From Sutcliffiella horikoshii DSM 8719 (GTDB taxonomy: Bacteria; Bacillota; Bacilli; Bacillales; Bacillaceae_I), in contig LQXN01000046.1 in the NCBI GenBank assembly GCA_001648575.1, positions 1 through 39,415 on the forward strand: DNA of 39,415 bases. The letters are read 5' to 3'. The notes beneath the pieces are model-generated. The model made no database searches, was not told the DNA's origin, and saw only the letters and a list, made by a program, of their open reading frames with translations. A program made the position numbers and the translations under genes. Below are positions 14,357 to 20,058 of this stretch, piece by piece; position 1 is the first letter of the stretch; the number at the start of each line of letters is the position of its first letter.

Positions 14357-15569
14357 TTGTCGGCTCCTTTCTTGGACGGATGTTGATATGTGGATAAATC
14401 GTCGTGCTGATAAACTCATTCGCGATATAAGGCGTTTGGACTTCCGTACATTTAACCGTCTTATAGATTGCGCGTCCCTTAATAAGAGGCAACGACTCGG
14501 CACCCGCCTGATCGAGCACGACCGTACTTGCTATTGCGGTATCTAATACGAAGCATAATCGCGCCAGGCAGTTCCGCTTTACTTGGCTGTCAACCGTCTG
14601 AGCAGTCGGATATTGTGTCGAGTATATAAGCCGGTAGCCGGCCGCCCTACCACGGCGAGCAATGTCCTTGATAATATCGACGCATCCCTTATGATCCGCA
14701 ATGTCAGCTGCCTCGTCTATTACGATGAAATGCCGGTCGTTTAAGTCCGCCTCTTTGACGTCCTCATAGTTATGCGCGATTAAATAGTCCATCGTAGTAT
14801 TCATGCGTTCCTGTACCGCTTGTAACGCCTCTAGCGCCTCCTGTGGCGACTTGGCGATTGTCTCGACTTGTTTTACATCGCGATAACGATTGAACGATAG
14901 ACCTCCTTTAAGGTCGATTAGAGTAAACGTTGCATGATCGGGCTTGCGGTGTATTAGCGTGGTTATGGTAGATTTCAGCCAGTTACTTTTACCGAAGTCG
15001 GTCGTGCCAGCTACGATTAAATGCGGAATTTTATCAAAGTCATGCGTTAGGTACTTTAACCGCGATACTCCTACCGGTACTTGCCACCCTTTCATGCGAT
15101 TTAAGTCCGCCTCAGTAAATTCGTAATACTCCGGCAACCCTTCCTCATATACGCGAAATATTAGCATTCCGTCAAAGTCCAGCTCGACCTCCTCCCGCTG
15201 CTTTCTCTTGCGGGTAATGAGCGCCTTTATTTCTGCAAGTATGTCACCGCCCCAATTAATCGCCTTCAAGTCGGTTAGGCTTACGTCGAGCACCGACCGC
15301 TTTACGTTGAGTCCGTCCTGGAATCGGTCTAGCTTATCGCGGAACATTTGCGAGGATAGTCCATCGGGCAACTGGTACGCATATTCCATATAGCCAGCCC
15401 GCTTGCTTTTACGGTGAATGCGAATCTTCTTGCCATCGCGTGCCACTAAGCCGGCATTGTCCGCTATTCGTTGAATGCGCACATGATCGTTGCTTCCATA
15501 GCCGTTTTGATACCCGTACGTACATGCGAGTACACCGACCATTAACAGCGTTGTAAACAATAGCGCCAC
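14292..15569 (-). CDS. FtsK/SpoIIIE-type DNA translocase
   Basis: A membrane-anchored DNA pump of about 425 residues. One membrane helix lies at about residues 3-18. The ATPase has Walker A GTTDFGKS (188-195), TLIDLKGG (216-223), Walker B FIVIDE (281-286), and the conserved STQYPTAQTVDSQVKRN segment (about 315-331). There is no gamma (KOPS-reading) domain and only one membrane span, which fits the coupling or translocation proteins of conjugative elements better than cell-division FtsK. The GTG at 15569 touches the AAGGGG site; TTG 15560, eight bases from it, may be the true start. With the replication-relaxation and pilin-like genes it forms a probable DNA-transfer module. Confidence 0.9.
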   Translation of the reverse strand: MALLFTTLLMVGVLACTYGYQNGYGSNDHVRIQRIADNAGLVARDGKKIRIHRKSKRAGYMEYAYQLPDGLSSQMFRDKLDRFQDGLNVKRSVLDVSLTDLKAINWGGDILAEIKALITRKRKQREEVELDFDGMLIFRVYEEGLPEYYEFTEADLNRMKGWQVPVGVSRLKYLTHDFDKIPHLIVAGTTDFGKSNWLKSTITTLIHRKPDHATFTLIDLKGGLSFNRYRDVKQVETIAKSPQEALEALQAVQERMNTTMDYLIAHNYEDVKEADLNDRHFIVIDEAADIADHKGCVDIIKDIARRGRAAGYRLIYSTQYPTAQTVDSQVKRNCLARLCFVLDTAIASTVVLDQAGAESLPLIKGRAIYKTVKCTEVQTPYIANEFISTTIYPHINIRPRKEPTNAKTNQPPAERGKYTLELEEV

Positions 15570-15706
15570 CCCTTTCTTATCGTAAGATAGTCCCGAGCAA
15601 CCCGACTCAAATTATCGGCTGCCCTCCTTGATGCGATGCGGTTTATTGCGTCGAGTTGGCGGTCAGTAGTGGAAATATAACTCGTAGGTTGTTCGCGAAT
15701 AGTCAA
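15542..15706 (-). CDS. Possible small ORF ahead of the FtsK-like gene
   Basis: A frame that reads like protein (TIREQPTSYISTTDRQLDAI, RRAADNLSRVARDYLTIRKG) runs from a TGA near 15757 to the TAA at 15542, overlapping the start of the FtsK-like gene by 28 bases. No ATG is present. TTG 15706 would give 54 residues but has no ribosome site. It could be a leader peptide coupled to the pump gene, or a gene that lost its start. Confidence 0.35.
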   Translation of the reverse strand: MTIREQPTSYISTTDRQLDAINRIASRRAADNLSRVARDYLTIRKGWRYCLQRC

Positions 15707-15835
15707 AGCGACATTTACTTGGTATGGTAAAGCGTATTGTGGCCGGCTTGGTCATTATGTCAAAAAGTTGCGCAAGGTTTAAAAAATGACTTTTTGGACG
15801 AGGCTAGTGCTATTAAGCGCTAGGAGGTGCCGGCA

Positions 15836-16057
15836 ATGTTCGGACTGGGTAAACGCCGGAGTAAATTCGGTAAGTGGTTGGATCTCGAAGGAATATCGCA
15901 AATAGAACTCGAGGAAGAAGCGAGGCTAAGTCGCGGGACAGTATCGCGGTTATGTAACGATGATGATTACGAGCCCAAGCACGATACCATCGCGAAGATT
16001 AATAAAGGACTGGCGAAGTTAGGCAAGAAACTGCCGGATAGGTACTTCGGATGTTAG
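15836..16057 (+). CDS. XRE-type HTH regulator
   Basis: A 73-residue protein with FGKWLDLEGISQIELEEEARLSRGTVSRLCND as a clear helix-turn-helix (about residues 11-42), then a short helical tail (TIAKINKGLAKLGKKLP). ATG 15836 is preferred, with TAGGAGGTG at eight-base spacing; GTG 15827 lies inside the ribosome site. It is divergent from the FtsK-like cluster and therefore a candidate regulator of the transfer module. Confidence 0.85.
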   Translation: MFGLGKRRSKFGKWLDLEGISQIELEEEARLSRGTVSRLCNDDDYEPKHDTIAKINKGLAKLGKKLPDRYFGC

Positions 16058-16233
16058 CGGATAAGTTACGGATTGTAGAATTGAAGCGGCGCCTGTTGAG
16101 TACCGCCACTATGCTTGCGGAGGATGAAGTATATAGTCGCGAGGATGCGGTGAAGGATATTACGTGGGTAGTGCGGCAGCTTGACGATATGGAAGTGCAA
16201 GCGACAAAAAACGTCTTTTTTAAAGGAAAATGA
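16051..16233 (+). CDS. Small helical protein coupled to the HTH gene, 60 residues
   Basis: ATG 16051 lies seven bases inside the end of the HTH gene, so it is translationally coupled. The product is helical and charged (LRIVELKRRLLSTATMLAEDE, AVKDITWVVRQLDDMEVQ). It may be a partner of the HTH protein (co-repressor or antitoxin-like), but no family is recognised. Confidence 0.65.
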   Translation: MLADKLRIVELKRRLLSTATMLAEDEVYSREDAVKDITWVVRQLDDMEVQATKNVFFKGK

Positions 16234-16432
16234 TTAAATATTGCGGTTATTCTTCTATTTACTCGTGGTTTTAGAATATATATAACTTGACAAATTTCAA
16301 CTTACTTCGCAGAAAATCAATATATAGTGGTGTCGAAAAATAAGTGTATACTATATATGGTGAATATACTTGTCTATCTCTTAATATTTGTGGTAAGTTT
16401 TGTGTAGTACAAATGAAAGGGGTGGACAAGCG

Positions 16433-16525
16433 GTGCAAGATGTTATCGCCTTATTGGGCCTTTTGTTTATTTTCGGCACTTTTTTAATTTCCTGTTTTAG
16501 CCTAGTTTTAAAAATAAAAAAGTAA
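16433..16525 (+). CDS. Candidate type I toxin, holin-like membrane peptide of 30 residues
   Basis: A GTG-started frame behind AAAGGGGTGG encodes MQDVIALLGLLFIFGTFL... ending in VLKIKK: one hydrophobic helix and a short basic tail. This is the layout of the short hydrophobic type I toxins often annotated 'putative holin-like toxin' (TxpA/BsrG-like group). A terminator for this strand follows at 16570, and a convergent promoter and terminator for a short antisense RNA overlap its 3' end. It lies near the element's right end. Toxicity is inferred from form and context. Confidence 0.65.
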   Translation: MQDVIALLGLLFIFGTFLISCFSLVLKIKK

Positions 16526-16593
16526 TTCCCCGCTGTCGCCAAACTTTAGGGAATTACCGTGTCGTTTTTGGAGTGCTAACGCGCTCCTTTTTT
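16515..16593 (-). ncRNA. Candidate antisense antitoxin RNA
   Basis: Leftward promoter: TTGCAA (16627-16622), 17-base spacer and TAAATT (16604-16599), giving a start near 16593. Termination: a stem of GTAATTCCC (16522-16530) and GGGAATTAC (16549-16557) followed, leftward, by TTTTTTATTTTT. The predicted RNA is about 75-80 nt and is complementary to the 3' end of the toxin message, including its stop codon. The geometry is that of RatA/SR4-type antitoxins. Start and end are approximate. Confidence 0.6.
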
Positions 16594-16597
16594 CTTT
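16570..16597 (+). terminator. Terminator of the toxin transcript
   Basis: GGAGTGC ... GCGCTCC around a TAAC loop, followed by TTTTTTCTTTT. Read rightward, it ends the toxin message about 70 bases past its stop, leaving a 3' region that overlaps the antisense RNA. Confidence 0.8.
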
Positions 16598-16759
16598 TAA
16601 TTTACTACATACATTTTCATATTGCAAACTTCTATTTTTGCGAAGTTTTATGCGAAGAAAAATAGGCGCTTGCGAAGTACCAACGAAATACATAAATGGG
16701 TTGTTTTGTAATTATATTGAGAATATACTGAATTTAAATACATAATAGGAGTTGATTGC

Positions 16760-17122
16760 GTGGATGGAATAGAGAAGGTTATAGGTTGGTTTGGTGTTAT
16801 ATCATTACTAGGTGGTATATTCATAGGTGGATATTTTTTCTTCACCATTGATAAAGAGGCTTATGATTCCGCAAAGGAAATAGCAAGTTATTCAACAAAC
16901 GCTCTCTTACAAGCTGAATATCAAGCGGTAGCAACTATCTACCTTGCTGAACTTACATTTGCATTAAGTATTTTCTTCGGCGGTTTAATAGTTGGGTTGT
17001 TCTTTATAGGATTTGCGAAGTTATTAGAAAGCGTAGTAGAACAAGAGCACATTCTTAATGAAAAGCTAGGAAATATTACTCGCGCGGTACAGGAAGTAGG
17101 GAAACAACAAAACGTCAGTTAA
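16760..17122 (+). CDS. Two-span membrane protein, 120 residues
   Basis: Starts at GTG 16760 with AGGAG eight bases upstream. Two membrane segments are plain: VIGWFGVISLLGGIFIGGYFF (about 7-27) and LTFALSIFFGGLIVGLFFIGFA (about 65-86). A helical, probably cytoplasmic tail follows (KLLESVVEQEHILNEKLGNI). The gene is more AT-rich than the other element genes and is the last one before attR. It could serve in exclusion, immunity or membrane anchoring; no family is recognised. Confidence 0.7.
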   Translation: MDGIEKVIGWFGVISLLGGIFIGGYFFFTIDKEAYDSAKEIASYSTNALLQAEYQAVATIYLAELTFALSIFFGGLIVGLFFIGFAKLLESVVEQEHILNEKLGNITRAVQEVGKQQNVS

Positions 17123-17127
17123 AACGA

Positions 17128-17158
17128 AGGCCCTCGAGCGATCGGAGGCTTTTTTAAA
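17128..17158 (+). terminator. Terminator after the last element gene
   Basis: GGCCCTC and GGAGGC around GAGCGATC form an imperfect stem followed by TTTTTT. It lies six bases after the stop of the two-span membrane protein gene. Confidence 0.65.
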
Positions 17159-17254
17159 GAAAAATTTTGCGGCGTACTGGTAAAGCATCTTGCGGATAAC
17201 CGCTCCTATGGCGTATAATGTCGAATTAAGAAGTAATTTCGGATAGTGTGCGGA

Positions 17255-17297
17255 TGACTTAACGCCTAGTGTCCGTTGACTTAACGGTGATTTAACG
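17255..17297 (+). repeat. Integrase arm-type sites, right arm (candidate)
   Basis: TGACTTAACG (17255-17264), AGTGTCCGTTGACTTAAC (17268-17285, identical to 1385-1402) and TGATTTAACGG (17287-17297) make three related direct repeats just inside attR. Probable integrase/excisionase sites; binding not shown. Confidence 0.6.
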
Positions 17298-17318
17298 GAG
17301 AATAAAGCGTGGCAATCG

Positions 17319-17366
17319 ACGCTGGCAGCGTAGAGGTCAGGGGTTCGAGCCCCCTATGCTCCATAC
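17319..17366 (+). repeat. attR: right 48-bp attachment repeat with tRNA-Ala 3' fragment
   Basis: Identical to 1319-1366. It carries only the anticodon-to-3'-end part of tRNA-Ala, without promoter, acceptor 5' strand or D arm, so it is a non-functional tRNA remnant. It marks the right end of the element; everything beyond is host sequence. Confidence 0.95.
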
Positions 17367-17378
17367 TTGCAACAACCT

Positions 17379-17405
17379 GAACCCTCCATGGAGGGTTCTT
17401 TTTTT
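17379..17405 (+). terminator. Original tRNA-Ala terminator, displaced by the element
   Basis: The perfect 20-bp palindrome GAACCCTCCATGGAGGGTTC (17379-17398) is followed by seven T residues. Before integration it lay about 15 bases after the tRNA gene, and it is now 16 kb from the intact copy. Confidence 0.9.
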
Positions 17406-17484
17406 GAACGACTAGAAAGACGCATCATTTTTACTACTTATGGAGTATCTTCTATTCAGAGGAGCTGATACAAATATAGTAAAG

Positions 17485-17522
17485 AGAACAGCGGTACTGC
17501 TCTAATAGCAGCACCGCTTATT
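17485..17522 (-). terminator. Terminator of the Mn-catalase gene
   Basis: AGCGGTACTGC (17490-17500) and GCAGCACCGCT (17508-17518) form an 11-bp stem with one mismatch. Read leftward it is followed by GTTCTCTTT. Confidence 0.8.
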
Positions 17523-17534
17523 TCATGTATTATC

Positions 17535-18362
17535 TCATTTGTCTTCCATTGGAAGGGTATTATGGAGTTTTGGTGGAGCCGGCTTGAGCATCGGCTTTGC
17601 TCCTTCAGGTAATGGCTTGCTAACATATTCATAGTTGCCTTGTCCATCAAGAGCAGGTCCTTTTGCCCAGCGTCCTTGACTGCTATCTTCTCCCTCTGAA
17701 AAGTTATAAAGGGTATAGGCAATATCAAGCCGTTCTTTTTCCCGGTTGAAGGTACTTGGAACAAGAAGGCCTTCCTGTTCTTCAAGCTCCGCTATTGCTG
17801 CTGCCCATTGGTTTTGATGATAGGCATCCCGGGCGATCAGCACTGAAAGCAGTTCTTTTACACCTTTATCATCCGTCATTTCATATAGCCTTGAAGCTTG
17901 GACCCTTCCTTGGGATTCCGCATTTAAGTTGGAACGGAAGTCTGCAAGCAAATTGCCACTTGCTGTAATATAAGAACCCATCCACGGGTTACCTATACTG
18001 TCCGTCGGGCGTGCACCCAAACCGGATACGATGGCATGTTGGGGATTCATTCCCCCCAATACCGCCCCCACTGCCGGGTCTTTAGCAACTTCTTCCTGTA
18101 GATCCACCGGGGCGTCATCAAGAAGTCTTGCAACCATTGTTGCCAGCATTTCTACATGCCCGATTTCTTCTGTTCCAATATCGAGTAGAAGGTCACGGTA
18201 TTTTTCATTTCCCCTTGTTGCCCACCCTTGGAACATATATTGCATTGCAACTGTCATTTCACCGTATTGGCCGCCGATCAATTCTTGAAGCTTTTTTGCG
18301 AAAAGGGGATCTGGACGGTCCGGTTTTGCCTCGAACTGAAGTTCTTTCACATGATAGAACAT
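17535..18362 (-). CDS. Manganese catalase
   Basis: A 275-residue non-haem catalase that dismutates hydrogen peroxide at a di-manganese centre. The four-helix ferritin-like core is clear: ELIGGQYGEMTVAMQYMFQGW (first Glu ligands), DIGTEEIGHVEMLATMVARLL (ExxH pair) and a later helix pair around LSVLIARDAYHQNQWAAAI. Length matches B. subtilis YdbD-type enzymes. ATG 18362 has TAGGAGGAATTT upstream. It is divergent from the alcohol dehydrogenase. A sigma-B-like promoter precedes it, in line with the general-stress control of ydbD in B. subtilis. Confidence 0.93.
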   Translation of the reverse strand: MFYHVKELQFEAKPDRPDPLFAKKLQELIGGQYGEMTVAMQYMFQGWATRGNEKYRDLLLDIGTEEIGHVEMLATMVARLLDDAPVDLQEEVAKDPAVGAVLGGMNPQHAIVSGLGARPTDSIGNPWMGSYITASGNLLADFRSNLNAESQGRVQASRLYEMTDDKGVKELLSVLIARDAYHQNQWAAAIAELEEQEGLLVPSTFNREKERLDIAYTLYNFSEGEDSSQGRWAKGPALDGQGNYEYVSKPLPEGAKPMLKPAPPKLHNTLPMEDK

Positions 18363-18417
18363 AAAATTCCTCCTATTCCCGTAGCTTTATTATCTAACAG
18401 CTCTAACGCTTATCTAA

Positions 18418-18442
18418 TTTCCCTATCAATCGAATAAAAAAC
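18418..18442 (-). promoter_or_regulatory. Sigma-B-like promoter of Mn-catalase
   Basis: Read leftward: GTTTTT (18442-18437), 13 bases, GGGAAA (18423-18418), matching the sigma-B pattern GTTT-N12-15-GGGWAW about 55 bases before the start codon. Confidence 0.55.
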
Positions 18443-18554
18443 AGAATTTTTACCATTGGTAAATATTACATATAATTCTATCTTCTCTCTTACATTTACA
18501 AGAGAAATGGAGAGAACCATGCCTCTACCTTTATTTATGTGGTGGAGATTTCAG

Positions 18555-18578
18555 GTTAGTTATTTATCTTTCGGGTAT
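18555..18578 (+). promoter_or_regulatory. Sigma-B-like promoter of alcohol dehydrogenase
   Basis: GTTAGT (18555-18560), 12 bases, GGGTAT (18573-18578), then 35 bases to the TTG start. Good -10 match, fair -35 match. Confidence 0.55.
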
Positions 18579-18613
18579 AGGTAGATTATTACCATTCCAA
18601 GGAGGTTTTTCTT

Positions 18614-19753
18614 TTGAAAGGTGTAACATTTCAAGGTATCAAGGATATGAAGGTTAAGGAAGTACCTGATGCAAAGATCGAGAAGAGTGAGGATGTTATT
18701 GTTCGCATTACCTCTACAGCCATATGCGGATCGGATTTACATATCTACCAGGGTGCATTGCCGACAGAAAAGGACTATGTTGTCGGACATGAACCGATGG
18801 GGATTGTGGAAGAGGTCGGCCCAGAGGTCACAAAGGTAAAGAAAGGGGATCGTGTAGTAATCCCGTTTAATATTTCATGCGGAAGATGCTTCTATTGCAA
18901 AAATGAACTCGAAAGTCAGTGTGACAACTCTAATCCAAATCCAGAGGTGGACACAGGGGGATATTTCGGTTTTACGGAGCGCTATGGAAATCATCCTGGC
19001 GGGCAGGCCGAATATTTGCGAGTCCCTTATGGTAATTATCTGCCGTTTGTCATTCCAGAATCGGTGGAGCTTGAGGATGAAGCGTTGCTCTTTATGTCAG
19101 ATGTCCTACCAACCGCCTATTGGAGCGTCGAAAATGCCGGGGTTAAAAATGACGATACGGTTGTCGTCCTTGGGTGTGGCCCTATCGGCCTGATGACTCA
19201 AAAATTTGCATGGATGAAAGGTGCGAAGCGTGTAATCGCTGTAGATAACCTCCCTTATAGACTGCAGCGCGCTAAAAAAATGAATAATGTGGAGATCTTC
19301 AATTTTGATGAATTTAAGAACATGGGCTCCCACCTTAAGGAAATAACTAATGGCGGAGCGGATGTGGTAATTGATTGCGTGGGGATGGATGGTAAAAAGT
19401 CCGCACTTGAAGAAATCGGCCAGAAGCTTAAAATGCATGGAGGTTCCCTAGGGGCAATTGACATTGGGATTGATGCCGTAAGAAAATTCGGTACCTTCCA
19501 ACTTACCGGAGTATATGGTTCAAAATATAACATGTTTCCATTAGGCAACCTTTTTGAACGCAATATCAACTTGAAAATGGGACAGGCTCCAGTCGTTCAT
19601 TACATGCCAAAGCTGTTCGATATGATCACTTCAGGCGAATTCGATCCAACAGAAATAGTTTCACATAAGATTCCATTGGAGAACGCTGCTGAAGCATATA
19701 AAATATTTAATGACCATGAGGATGAATGTGTCAAAGTAATCCTTAAACCATAA
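18614..19753 (+). CDS. adhB: Zinc-dependent alcohol dehydrogenase
   Basis: A 379-residue medium-chain zinc dehydrogenase. Catalytic zinc ligands lie in TAICGSDLH (Cys and His) and GHEPMG (His/Glu). The structural zinc cluster CGRCFYCKNELESQC is intact, with the Rossmann motif VLGCGPIGL (about residues 184-192). It has the length and the TGGYFGFTERYGNHPGGQAEYLRVP insertion of the B. subtilis AdhB/formaldehyde-dehydrogenase-like group. It oxidises alcohols or aldehyde adducts with NAD; the real substrate is not known. Start codon TTG 18614 behind AAGGAGG. A sigma-B-like promoter suggests stress induction together with the divergent catalase. Confidence 0.88.
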   Translation: MKGVTFQGIKDMKVKEVPDAKIEKSEDVIVRITSTAICGSDLHIYQGALPTEKDYVVGHEPMGIVEEVGPEVTKVKKGDRVVIPFNISCGRCFYCKNELESQCDNSNPNPEVDTGGYFGFTERYGNHPGGQAEYLRVPYGNYLPFVIPESVELEDEALLFMSDVLPTAYWSVENAGVKNDDTVVVLGCGPIGLMTQKFAWMKGAKRVIAVDNLPYRLQRAKKMNNVEIFNFDEFKNMGSHLKEITNGGADVVIDCVGMDGKKSALEEIGQKLKMHGGSLGAIDIGIDAVRKFGTFQLTGVYGSKYNMFPLGNLFERNINLKMGQAPVVHYMPKLFDMITSGEFDPTEIVSHKIPLENAAEAYKIFNDHEDECVKVILKP

Positions 19754-19767
19754 TAATGCTATCTATA

Positions 19768-19795
19768 AAGAGCTTGGATGATCTCCAAGCTCTTA
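19768..19795 (+). terminator. Terminator after alcohol dehydrogenase, first copy
   Basis: AAGAGCTTGGA and TCCAAGCTCTT form an 11-bp stem with loop TGATC. There is no T tract (AGACTG follows). A near-identical copy with a full T tract lies at 20005. Confidence 0.7.
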
Positions 19796-19840
19796 GACTG
19801 TTGACAAACTAAAAATTAATATGGCTAATCTGTTGGAACA

Positions 19841-19965
19841 GTTGATCTTCGTAGCAGGAGCTTCGCTTTTCCAGCGGGCGGTCCGTAAGCCTCCTCACTC
19901 CGCCTGAGGGGTCTTACCTGTCCCTTCCTCCCGCAGGAGTCTACGCTCCTTCCACTACGATCAAC
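19841..19965. repeat. Dispersed intergenic repeat, copy 1
   Basis: GTTGATC and then CGTAG (19841-19854) at one end answer CTACGATCAAC (19955-19965) at the other. In between is a GC-rich, purine/pyrimidine-skewed sequence unlike its surroundings and with no coding capacity. It belongs with the elements at 22811 and 26943 by its termini and by GCAGGAGTCTACGCTCC-type inner motifs, though the inside is more diverged. Confidence 0.6.
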
Positions 19966-20004
19966 AAGGGATTTATTACTCGATTATTCCTTTTTCTACA
20001 CACT

Positions 20005-20037
20005 GAGAGCTTGGATGATTTCCAAGCTCTTTTTTTA
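20005..20037 (+). terminator. Terminator after alcohol dehydrogenase, second copy
   Basis: AGAGCTTGGA and TCCAAGCTCT around TGATT, followed by seven T residues. It differs from the hairpin at 19768 by one loop base and lies on the other side of the dispersed repeat. It can also serve the convergent maeN gene. Confidence 0.85.
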
Positions 20038-20058
20038 AAGGCTGATTTCGTAGGCTTA

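Noticed and set aside
16508-16693. Leftward 61-codon protein gene opposite the toxin
   Set aside because: It spans the antisense RNA promoter and terminator and has no ribosome site; a short RNA explains the signals better.
1291-17366. A second functional tRNA-Ala at 17319
   Set aside because: Only the 3' part is present; there is no 5' acceptor strand, D arm or promoter. It is the attR copy.
1319-17366. Complete tailed prophage
   Set aside because: A tape-measure and an HNH gene are present, but no terminase, portal, capsid, tail tube, baseplate or lysis gene in 16 kb.
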